Shown here one piece after another: positions 34,864-42,477 of a stretch of 64,000 bases of DNA. A program made the position numbers and the translations under genes. Each line of letters opens with the position of its first letter. Position 1 is the stretch's first letter. Source of the stretch: Finegoldia magna ATCC 53516 (GTDB lineage Bacteria > Bacillota > Clostridia > Tissierellales > Peptoniphilaceae); NCBI RefSeq assembly GCF_000159695.1, contig NZ_CM000955.1, forward strand, positions 1,714,524-1,778,523, read 5' to 3'. The notes below the pieces were generated by a model, which did not search any database, was not told the origin of the DNA, and worked only from the letters and a program-made list of their open reading frames with translations.

Positions 34864-36602
34864 TTTATTTCACCATCCTTTACTCCAATATGGGCATTCC
34901 ACATCTTTTGGTATAACTCAGAATCTTCCATAAGTTCTTCATGCTTACCATGTGAAACAAGCTCTCCATTCTCAATTAAGAATATTTGTTCTGCATCTGT
35001 TATAGTTGATAACCTATGAGCAATAATAATCACCGTTTTATCTTTTATAAGCTTTGATAAAGCTTGCTTTATAATCACTTCATTTTCAGGATCTATATAT
35101 GAAGTAGCTTCATCAAGTATTACAATAGGTGCATTTTTGAGCATTGCTCTTGCAATTGATATTCTTTGTCTTTCTCCACCAGAAACATGGCTCCCACTAC
35201 TTCCGACAACCGTATCGTAACCATGTTCCATTTTCATAATAAAATCATGACAACCCGATTTCTTAGCAATGTCTTCTACTTCTTTATCACTGGCACTTGG
35301 ATTGCCCATTCTTATATTCTCCCTAATACTTTCGTTGAACAAAAAATTATCCTGAGAAACAAAGGCGGTCAAACTATATAATTGCTTTAATGGAATTTCC
35401 TTAAGATTGTGTCCACCAATATTTATATTTCCTTCCATGCTATCCCAATATCCAGCTATTAATTTTGCTAAAGTTGACTTGCCACTTCCACTTGGTCCAA
35501 CAAAAGCCACTGTTGTACCTTCTTTTATGTTTAGGGATATTCCATGAAGAATTTCTTTTTCTTCTTCATATCCAAACTTTACATTTTGTAAATCAATATT
35601 ATATTGCTGGATAGTCACTTCTCTATCAGAATGCTTTTGTTCTTTTCCTTCTAAAATTAAGTTAATAGAATTTGCAATAGTCCCTATCTTAGCAAGACCA
35701 TCAACAAAATTGATTGTTTCAAGTAAAGGTCCTGCAATACCTAAAGATAGAATAATTACAGATATAAATACTTCTGCACTTAAACTGCCGCTAATGTAGA
35801 AATACCAACCAAATGGAAGCACTGTGATCATTGTAGTAGGAGATATGTTTTTAGATAAAGATACAGGTAACTGACAGCTCTTCATCCATTCATAAAAGTA
35901 TCTTGCATTTGCAATGACTTTATCTTTGTACTTTGCGTACGATCTCTTGTCTTGATTAAATGTTTTTATCACTTCTATTCCATTAACATACTCAATAATT
36001 GCAGAATTCATTTCTCGATTTACCTTTACAGATCCTTCATATTGAACAGCATAATTTTTCATTACGAGTCCCATAAAAAGCATCCCCACAGGAATGGATA
36101 CTAATGATAAAAGAGCCATTCTCCAATCAAGAAATAATAAGTAAATAAATATACTCAAAGAACCTAAGAGATTCGATGTCATTTCAGGCAACAGGTGAGC
36201 GAGCGGTTTCTCCATACTTTCAACCTGATCCACTATAATCTGCTTAAAGTTTCCGCTTGGAACAGAGATTATTTCTCCTAACTGCATCTTCGGAAGTTTA
36301 TCAATCATTCTCAAGCGAATATCTTTCAATACACTAAAAGTCGCTTTATGAGATACAGATAACGCCGTAGAGTATAAAACAGATTTTAAAATATAAGATA
36401 ACAGACCTATTCCCATCCATAAAAAATAGACCTTGAAATCTGCAATTCCATTTAATAAATAGACTAAAATACGGCTTGCAGCAATGTATGGAACAATTCC
36501 GGCAATAACACCGATACTTGCTATAAATACAGATGTTTTTAACTTTGAATGTTCCTTATATGCAAGCTCCCACAATATTACAGCAGGACTTTTTTCTTTC
36601 AT
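34860..36602 (-). CDS. Exporter-fold ABC transporter half-molecule (first of a pair)
   Basis: A 580-residue protein with six membrane helices and an ATPase domain. Walker A is GPSGSGKSTLAKLIAG near residue 365, the signature is VSGGERQRISIARAM, Walker B is IVILDEATSYIDPENE, and the H-loop is IAHRLSTI. The V in place of L in the signature is a mild variation. The ATG has GGAGGTG. It precedes and overlaps the second half-transporter gene and follows the fused ECF ATPase gene by 35 bp. Confidence 0.93.
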   Translation of the reverse strand: MKEKSPAVILWELAYKEHSKLKTSVFIASIGVIAGIVPYIAASRILVYLLNGIADFKVYFLWMGIGLLSYILKSVLYSTALSVSHKATFSVLKDIRLRMIDKLPKMQLGEIISVPSGNFKQIIVDQVESMEKPLAHLLPEMTSNLLGSLSIFIYLLFLDWRMALLSLVSIPVGMLFMGLVMKNYAVQYEGSVKVNREMNSAIIEYVNGIEVIKTFNQDKRSYAKYKDKVIANARYFYEWMKSCQLPVSLSKNISPTTMITVLPFGWYFYISGSLSAEVFISVIILSLGIAGPLLETINFVDGLAKIGTIANSINLILEGKEQKHSDREVTIQQYNIDLQNVKFGYEEEKEILHGISLNIKEGTTVAFVGPSGSGKSTLAKLIAGYWDSMEGNINIGGHNLKEIPLKQLYSLTAFVSQDNFLFNESIRENIRMGNPSASDKEVEDIAKKSGCHDFIMKMEHGYDTVVGSSGSHVSGGERQRISIARAMLKNAPIVILDEATSYIDPENEVIIKQALSKLIKDKTVIIIAHRLSTITDAEQIFLIENGELVSHGKHEELMEDSELYQKMWNAHIGVKDGEIK

Positions 36603-36637
36603 AATTTAACACCTCCATAATTGTATCCATTTGCATT

Positions 36638-38029
36638 TTATTTTAGAAATTCATATATTGTACCATCACAGTGTTTTATAAATTCAAAATCGTGTGTAAT
36701 AATTATAATGAGTTTTCCTTCTCTCTCCATATCGTGTAGGAAATTAATTAATGTATTCATCTGTGGTTTACATAATCCACTTGTAGGCTCATCTAAGATA
36801 ATAATAGGTTTATTACTAAGCCTTGCTATAGCAATCAACAATCTTTGCTTCTCTCCTCCCGATAAACTTTGAGGATGTTTTTCAAGCTTTGATAATAATC
36901 CCATCTTTTCCAACATTTTTTCATTTAGGCTTTTATCTTCACTTACTGTTGATACTTCCGATAATACACTTTCTGTAAAAAGCTGGGAGCTAGGATCTTG
37001 CATTACCATAAAAATTTCTTTATTTTGTTTTGTAACTTTTTTTTGATTAACAAATACATCTCCGTGACCTTTTGTAATACCGGTCAATAATTTAATGAAA
37101 GTACTTTTCCCTATTCCATTTTTTCCAATGATAAAATTTACTCCCTTATTAAAGGAAATACTAAAGTCAAAAATTTTATTCTTTTCATATTTTTTCTTAA
37201 AATTATGACATGATAAATCTCCATTGCTAAAATTATTTTTATCATCCAATAAATTCACTTTATAATATTTATTAATTTCTAAATCACTTTTCTCTATTTT
37301 ATTAAATGTTCTAAGTTCATATCCTTCTGCAATAGCTTTCAAATTATAATCATTTAAATCTTCTTTTTCGTATAAATTTAAAGACCCATTATCAATAATA
37401 CATAGCTTATCCATTATATTTTTTAAATAAAATAATCTATGTTCCACAACAATTATTATCTTATTTAATTCTTTTAATTTCACTAAGGCTTCTTTTAACC
37501 TTTCTATAGATTCATTATCTAATGATGAAGATGGTTCATCTAATAAAATAATATCATTTTCAGAAATTGCACAAGCTGCAAGTGCTATCATTTGCTTTTC
37601 TCCACCAGATAAATCAAATATATTTTTGTCTAATAAGTATTCTATATTTAAGAGTTTTGAGTATTTCTTTATTCTATTGATTATCTCTGACTTGTCAGTA
37701 TTTCTATTTTCTAGCTGAAAGGCTAACTCCTCAGTGGAATTCATACAGTAAAATTGAGATTTTGGATTTTGAAATACATTTGAAATAATACATGATCTTT
37801 CAAATATATTTTTACTAAGTAAATCTAGGCTGTTATATTTTATTTCTCCATTAATATTAGCATCAAGGTATTCAGGTATTACTCCATTAATTGCTTTTAA
37901 TAGTGTGCTTTTTCCACATCCAGAATGTCCTGTAATAACTGTAATTTCACCAGCTTTACATTCAAAATTTAGATTTTTTAAGATATTTTCATCATCAAAA
38001 GATAAATCAAGCTTTCTTATTTTAAGCAT
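36638..38029 (-). CDS. ECF transporter ATPase, two fused ATP-binding domains
   Basis: The 463-residue protein has two complete ABC ATPase domains. Domain 1 has Walker A GHSGCGKSTLLKAINGV, signature LSGGEKQMIALAAC and Walker B IILLDEPSSSLD. Domain 2 has GKNGIGKSTFIKLLTG, LSGGEKQRLLIAIARL and IIILDEPTSGLC. It is therefore a one-chain equivalent of the EcfA1-EcfA2 pair that powers vitamin or metal uptake with the T and S subunits encoded upstream. The start overlaps the EcfT gene by 8 bp. Confidence 0.93.
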   Translation of the reverse strand: MLKIRKLDLSFDDENILKNLNFECKAGEITVITGHSGCGKSTLLKAINGVIPEYLDANINGEIKYNSLDLLSKNIFERSCIISNVFQNPKSQFYCMNSTEELAFQLENRNTDKSEIINRIKKYSKLLNIEYLLDKNIFDLSGGEKQMIALAACAISENDIILLDEPSSSLDNESIERLKEALVKLKELNKIIIVVEHRLFYLKNIMDKLCIIDNGSLNLYEKEDLNDYNLKAIAEGYELRTFNKIEKSDLEINKYYKVNLLDDKNNFSNGDLSCHNFKKKYEKNKIFDFSISFNKGVNFIIGKNGIGKSTFIKLLTGITKGHGDVFVNQKKVTKQNKEIFMVMQDPSSQLFTESVLSEVSTVSEDKSLNEKMLEKMGLLSKLEKHPQSLSGGEKQRLLIAIARLSNKPIIILDEPTSGLCKPQMNTLINFLHDMEREGKLIIIITHDFEFIKHCDGTIYEFLK

Positions 38030-38723
38030 ATTTTCTACCTCTTATATAAAAAAATAAAACTAAAATAGAAACAAAAAAAATTAAATAGTCAGCAAATGTT
38101 AACTTTGCTTCTCTAATATTTGATCTATTTTGATTGACAGCAAGACCCTTAGTTAATGAAGCTACTGTCAATTCATCAGCAGAATTTGATAGGGTCATCA
38201 ATAGTGGGATTATCCTATATTCAATTAATAAAATAGGATTCTTTAAAAATTTCCTAAAACTTATACCCCTCAAATAAATAGCTTGTTTTATTTGTCTATA
38301 CTCAATTCTTGTTGCATAAAAATATCTAACCATAACCGCAACAGGAATGGCTATCTGATCAGGACACTTCACCTTTTTTAATGAACAAATTGCTTCTCCT
38401 ACACTAGTCGTTAAAATTATATAATTTCCCATAACCATAGGTGCAAAAACTCTTTTTATTATAATTATAACTATGTGTATAAGTGATAATATTATAGAAT
38501 CATTTAATTCCCTAATATTAATTTCTATAATATTCAATATTATAAAAAGTATGATTGATTTAATCCCGGATTTTATATGTCCAGATAAAAATAATAAAAA
38601 AGTAGGGAGCATACATATTAATACATAATATATAGGATTTAGGCTTTGAATATTTCCAATTGTCATAATAAAAGAAATAACCATCATTAAAAATAATTTT
38701 GCTCTAAAATCTATCCTTATCAT
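38022..38723 (-). CDS. ECF transporter transmembrane subunit (EcfT/CbiQ-like)
   Basis: A 233-residue membrane protein with five to six helices. The CbiQ/EcfT coupling-helix motif is present as VASLTKGLAVNQ (the usual form is A-R-G), preceded by IYLRGISFRKF, another degenerate A-R-G-like site. These helices couple to the ATPases. Neighbouring genes encode the S subunit upstream and the fused ATPase downstream. The ribosome site is weak. Confidence 0.88.
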   Translation of the reverse strand: MIRIDFRAKLFLMMVISFIMTIGNIQSLNPIYYVLICMLPTFLLFLSGHIKSGIKSIILFIILNIIEINIRELNDSIILSLIHIVIIIIKRVFAPMVMGNYIILTTSVGEAICSLKKVKCPDQIAIPVAVMVRYFYATRIEYRQIKQAIYLRGISFRKFLKNPILLIEYRIIPLLMTLSNSADELTVASLTKGLAVNQNRSNIREAKLTFADYLIFFVSILVLFFYIRGRKYA

Positions 38724-38747
38724 ATCTAATAACCCGCTCCCTAATTC

Positions 38748-39329
38748 TTACTTACCAATTTTTGAAAAATGTTTTTTCAAAAACACAATTCCTAAGCTAC
38801 AACCTACAAAAGCACCAATAAATCCTAAAATAGCCATAACTATTAAAATCCAATCAGGCATAACTTTCATCATTGTGTCAATAAATTCTTGCTTATAACC
38901 TTGATTTAAAAGCCCTTGTGCATACTCATTTCTTGAGATGATAATCGGAACATAGTTTCCTAAAGTGCAAAGACTTGAAAAAGAAAATGCTAATCTAGAT
39001 TTTCCTTTACTGTCATAAGAGCCTGATTTTAATATTATTTCTCCAATAAATCCTGCAATTGCTCCTGTTAAAAGTGCCCATGGACCATGACCCATGATGA
39101 CATAAGCTAAAGATATTAGCATTGTTTGAATAAAAAGCATTCCTGGCTTCTTAATTTTTGTTGAAAAAAGCATGTTACTAGGTCCAACTAAAATTCCCTG
39201 TACTAAGGGAACAATTGGCATCAAAACAGGAACCATAGCTGTAAATGAGCCTATTAGCATAAAAATAAACCCAAGTACTGCAAACAAACCAACATTAATT
39301 AAATCTCTAACTTCTAATTTTTTATTCAT
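38748..39329 (-). CDS. ECF transporter substrate-specific subunit, MptD/Trep_Strep family
   Basis: A 193-residue membrane protein with about five to six helices. The N-terminus (LEVRDLINVGLFAVLGFIFM) and the central region (GPWALLTGAIAGFIGEIIL) fit the Trep_Strep (TIGR02185, MptD) family of S components, whose substrates are not established. It has AAGGAGG. The gene lies 17 bp after tetR and opens the transport part of the operon. Substrate prediction from sequence alone is not possible. Confidence 0.85.
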   Translation of the reverse strand: MNKKLEVRDLINVGLFAVLGFIFMLIGSFTAMVPVLMPIVPLVQGILVGPSNMLFSTKIKKPGMLFIQTMLISLAYVIMGHGPWALLTGAIAGFIGEIILKSGSYDSKGKSRLAFSFSSLCTLGNYVPIIISRNEYAQGLLNQGYKQEFIDTMMKVMPDWILIVMAILGFIGAFVGCSLGIVFLKKHFSKIGK

Positions 39330-39346
39330 TTCTGAAACCTCCTTAG

Positions 39347-39940
39347 TTATCTATTTTTTTCTAAATCTAAAATATAATTTAAAATTGTATCTTTTAGATA
39401 TTTCCTATTCTCATCATATGAATCTCTTGCATTAAGAACTTGCGAGCTTAATATCATTCCATTTATATAATTTACTAAAAAACCATCTTCAAAAATCTTT
39501 GAATCAATTCCTAATTTATTAGATATTGAATCTAATTGATTTACTGTTTCTGTTTTCAAATCTTGAAACATCTTTTCTAAATCTTCATTATATTTTTTTG
39601 ATTGTAATAAAAGAGAATAAACCTTAGTAATATCTGTATCTGGTAGACACTTATCCACTAAAATTTCACTCATCTGTTCATATTTATCTTGACCTATGTG
39701 AGCTTCTAAATAATTATCAATTAAATTATTTCTATACTGATTTCCATCAAGCATTAAATCTTTAAGCATTTCAGCTGTGCTTTTATAATGATGATAGACA
39801 CCACCTGTGCTCATGCCAACTTCTTTAATCACATCTTCCATTGTTGTATTCTGAAATCCTTTATTCAAAAAACATCTCATTGCTGCATCTCGAATTTCTT
39901 TTTTTCTAATTTGACCAACTTTTGTTTCCTTATCTTTCAA
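39347..39940 (-). CDS. TetR-family transcriptional regulator
   Basis: A protein of about 197 residues with an N-terminal TetR helix-turn-helix (IRDAAMRCFLNKGFQNTTME, VGMSTGGVYHHYKSTAEML) and a helical ligand-binding domain. An ATG at 39958 is possible, but the ribosome site GGAGG lies inside codons 3-4 of that frame. The TTG at 39940, seven bases after it, is therefore the better start. It leads the transport operon, so it probably represses its own transcription and that of the ECF/ABC/MATE genes; a palindrome covers the promoter -35. Confidence 0.9.
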   Translation of the reverse strand: MKDKETKVGQIRKKEIRDAAMRCFLNKGFQNTTMEDVIKEVGMSTGGVYHHYKSTAEMLKDLMLDGNQYRNNLIDNYLEAHIGQDKYEQMSEILVDKCLPDTDITKVYSLLLQSKKYNEDLEKMFQDLKTETVNQLDSISNKLGIDSKIFEDGFLVNYINGMILSSQVLNARDSYDENRKYLKDTILNYILDLEKNR

Positions 39941-39969
39941 TAAAATACCTCCAATCATTCAATTATTTT

Positions 39970-39985
39970 CCGAGGATTCCCTCGG
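39970..39985. other. GC-rich hairpin at the tetR transcript start
   Basis: CCGAGG-ATTC-CCTCGG forms a short strong hairpin. On the plus strand it is followed by five T residues, so it could stop transcription leaving the tetR operon region toward the mobilization genes. On the minus strand it lies within the first bases of the tetR mRNA. Confidence 0.5.
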
Positions 39986-39990
39986 TTTTT

Positions 39991-40020
39991 ATTATATCTT
40001 AATTGAAAAATATTTTCAAT
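39991..40020 (-). promoter_or_regulatory. tetR operon promoter with overlapping palindromic operator
   Basis: On the minus strand TTGAAA (40019-40014) and TATAAT (39996-39991) are 17 bp apart. ATTGAAAAATATTTTCAAT (40002-40020), a perfect 8-3-8 palindrome, covers the -35 and half the spacer. This is the expected place for TetR autorepression. Confidence 0.7.
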
Positions 40021-40080
40021 ATCAATCAAATTATAAATTTTGCTCTACTCTACCGTATACTTCTTAATTAATTTATTTAA

Positions 40081-40240
40081 ATGCGGTATAATTAATAAAA
40101 CTGAATAAACGCTTAACGCTTATAACTTTAATAGCAAGCACAGTAAGTGAGTACCCACTTACGAAAAATTGATGAAGCAGAACCTTTATGGACTGCTTCT
40201 TTTTTTATCAATTTTACCTTGTTAGGGAGAACCCTAAGAC
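40081..40240 (+). other. Mobilization promoter and putative oriT
   Basis: ATGCGGTATAAT (40081-40092) is a likely -10 region with TTAATT 17 bp upstream. It is followed by tandem AACGCTT repeats and then three inverted repeats: GTAAGTG-AGTAC-CCACTTAC (40143-40161), GAAGCAG-12 nt-CTGCTTC with seven T residues (40174-40206, flanked by AATTGAT/ATCAATT), and TTAGGG-AGAA-CCCTAA (40222-40237). Stacked inverted repeats just before mobC and the relaxase gene are typical of an origin of transfer. The nick site is not identified. Confidence 0.55.
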
Positions 40241-40269
40241 CCCAATATTTTATGATAAGGAGATATACT

Positions 40270-40626
40270 ATGGATAATAGAAAAAGAAATAATCAACTAA
40301 AAATATATTTAACAGATGAAGAAAAAGAAATCTTTGAAAAGAAAATGAAACTTGCAAACTGCAAAACTATGTCCCACTTTCTTAGGAAATGTGTGTTAGA
40401 AAAAGAGATTTATGTTGTAGATTTAGAACCATTTAGAAACCTACAATGGCTACTTTCAAATGCAACAAATAATATAAACCAGATTGCAAAAGCTACTAAT
40501 ACAACTGGTGTTATTTACAAAAATGAAATTGAATCAATGAATAAACAGATAGAAAAATTATCAAAAGAAATATGGCAGATCCATTCCCTACTTCTTAATA
40601 AATCAAAAGAAAGTTCTGGTGATTAG
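40270..40626 (+). CDS. mobC: MobC-like relaxosome accessory protein
   Basis: A 118-residue protein from the ATG at 40270 with AAGGAG. The longer frame runs back through the oriT hairpins and has no ribosome site. The N-terminal KIYLTDEEKEIFEKKMKLAN and SHFLRKCVLE resemble ribbon-helix-helix MobC proteins. The C-terminal part has the family-typical NLQWLLSNATNNINQIAKAT and a coiled-coil end. It should bind oriT and help the relaxase to nick. Its stop overlaps the relaxase start region, so the two are coupled. Confidence 0.85.
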   Translation: MDNRKRNNQLKIYLTDEEKEIFEKKMKLANCKTMSHFLRKCVLEKEIYVVDLEPFRNLQWLLSNATNNINQIAKATNTTGVIYKNEIESMNKQIEKLSKEIWQIHSLLLNKSKESSGD

Positions 40627-40627
40627 T

Positions 40628-41959
40628 ATGGCAATTACGAAAATACATCCTATAAAATCAACTCTAAATTTGGCAATAGACTATATAACTAAGAGTGAAA
40701 AAACTGATGAAAAAATCTTGGTATCTTCATTCAAATGTCATCCATCTACTGCACACATTCAATTTATGAAAACACGAGAAGACAATGATACTAAAGGTAC
40801 AGTTTTGGCTAGACATTTAATTCAATCTTTTCTACCAGGAGAGGTTGATCCTATAAAAGCTAATGAAATTGGAATGGAATTATGTAAGAAAATTTTAAAA
40901 GAAGATTATGAATTTGTTCTTGCAACTCATATAGATAGATGGCATATCCATAACCATATTATTTTTAATAATGTTAATTATAAGACTGGTAAATGCTACC
41001 AATCTAACAAAAAAACTTACCATAAAATCAGGTATCAAAGTGATGAATTGTGTAAAGAAAATAAGCTTTCAGTCATTGATAAATATTATGAAGCTTACAA
41101 AAGAAAATATAAAACTTCTGGTAAATCCTGGTATGAATATGACCAAAACAAGAAAGGAAATTCTTGGAAGTCTAAACTGCAATTTGATATAGATAGAATG
41201 ATTAATAAGTCTAACTCGTGGAAAGAGTTTTTAGAAAATATGAAATCTCTTGATTATGAAATTAAGTTTGGTAAACATATTGCTTTTCGTCATAAAGATA
41301 AGCAAAGATTTACAAGAGCAAAGACTATCGGAGAAGATTATACTGAAGATAAAATTAAAGAAAGAATAGATTTAGCTATTATGAACAAAGCTAATCCTAT
41401 TAAAAAACGTGTAGGAAATGTTATTGATATATCTACTAATGAAAAAGTACAATCCTCTAAAGGTTACGAAGTCTGGGCAAGAAAACATAATATCAAAACA
41501 ATGGCTGATTCAATAATTAAACTTAGAGAACAAGGAATTAATTCAATTACACAACTTGATGATCTAATAAAAAAATCTGCCGATGATAGACAAGACTTGT
41601 TAGATAAAATAAAGAAAGTTGAAAGTGAAATGAAAAGTTTATCCCAAGATATGGAAGATATTAATACTATAAATAAGTATCGTGAAATCTATAAATACCA
41701 TAAGAAAAATCCTGAAGATAAGCAATTTGCAGACGAGTATTATAGCGAACTTTCCATTTATAAAATAGCCGCAAAAGAAATCTTAGAAAATTATAATAAG
41801 CTACCAAAGACAAAAGAAATACTATCCAAACTCGATAAATTGCAAGAAAAAAAGAACACCCTTATGCAAGAGTATTCTTTGAATAAAGAACAATTTTCTG
41901 ACCTTGTTCAGTATAGGAAAAACTATGAAAATTATTATGGGAAGGAGGTGGAGAGGTAG
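40628..41959 (+). CDS. Relaxase (MobA/VirD2-like, MOBP type)
   Basis: The protein has 443 residues from the ATG at 40628; a GTG nine bases earlier is possible. It nicks oriT and pilots single-stranded DNA into the recipient. The relaxase core has the catalytic Tyr candidate in LNLAIDYITKSEK near residue 20 and the metal-binding three-His motif in THIDRWHIHNHIIFN near residue 105. The C-terminal half is a charged helical region. The 3' end contains AAGGAGGTGG, a ribosome site now facing no gene, because the next genes (Thoeris) are convergent. Confidence 0.93.
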   Translation: MAITKIHPIKSTLNLAIDYITKSEKTDEKILVSSFKCHPSTAHIQFMKTREDNDTKGTVLARHLIQSFLPGEVDPIKANEIGMELCKKILKEDYEFVLATHIDRWHIHNHIIFNNVNYKTGKCYQSNKKTYHKIRYQSDELCKENKLSVIDKYYEAYKRKYKTSGKSWYEYDQNKKGNSWKSKLQFDIDRMINKSNSWKEFLENMKSLDYEIKFGKHIAFRHKDKQRFTRAKTIGEDYTEDKIKERIDLAIMNKANPIKKRVGNVIDISTNEKVQSSKGYEVWARKHNIKTMADSIIKLREQGINSITQLDDLIKKSADDRQDLLDKIKKVESEMKSLSQDMEDINTINKYREIYKYHKKNPEDKQFADEYYSELSIYKIAAKEILENYNKLPKTKEILSKLDKLQEKKNTLMQEYSLNKEQFSDLVQYRKNYENYYGKEVER

Positions 41960-41979
41960 CTTCTCTCCATCATCATTTA

Positions 41980-42477
41980 TTACAAAGTTGATGGTTTATG
42001 TTCTATTCCATACTCAATTAAATCTTCAATATTATCTTTAATATCGCTATAAACATTTTTGCTTGATAAGTATACAGAATCAAAACATTTAACATACTTT
42101 GACAGTTTTTCACCTTCTAATGTTAAATAATCAAAAGGATTGTTGCCCTTATCATCTTGCTCTCCCAATGCATTCTCCAACTTGTGGATATAAATTCCAA
42201 CAATACCTTTGTTTAACTCGTATGCTTTTTTTATTTCATAATTTATCCATTTTCTATTTGCTGTTTTTTCTCCAATCAAAACAACTAAACATGAACGCTT
42301 GTTTAGCTGTTCATCAATCCATTCTTTAATTTTACTTTCAGTTTTTTCTTTTACTTCCTCCCAGTCATTATCTGAAAAGGTAGAGCTACTGTCTACTTTC
42401 CCCATGTTGCGAACCTGTCCTGCCCTCCAATTATCATTGTCGTAATGAAAGCTAAAAAACACCTGTCTTTTTGCCAT
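41980..42477 (-). CDS. thsB: ThsB-like TIR-domain protein (Thoeris sensor)
   Basis: A 165-residue protein of the DUF1863/MTH538 TIR-like family. In Thoeris, ThsB senses phage infection and makes a cyclic ADP-ribose isomer from NAD. The N-terminal strand and loop are KRQVFFSFHYDNDNWRAGQV. The region around the catalytic glutamate is WINYEIKKAYE (E81), preceded by CLVVLIGEKTANRK. The start follows the thsA stop without a gap, with AAGGAGGAG inside the thsA end, so the two are coupled. It is about 20 residues shorter than the Bacillus cereus ThsB I recall. It converges on the relaxase gene with 20 bp between stops. Confidence 0.9.
   Translation of the reverse strand: MAKRQVFFSFHYDNDNWRAGQVRNMGKVDSSSTFSDNDWEEVKEKTESKIKEWIDEQLNKRSCLVVLIGEKTANRKWINYEIKKAYELNKGIVGIYIHKLENALGEQDDKGNNPFDYLTLEGEKLSKYVKCFDSVYLSSKNVYSDIKDNIEDLIEYGIEHKPSTL

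Noticed and set aside
39970-39985. CCGAGG/CCTCGG palindrome as the TetR operator
   Set aside because: The palindrome at 40002-40020 covers the -35 and is longer; the GC-rich one forms an RNA hairpin after the start point. It was kept as a hairpin only.
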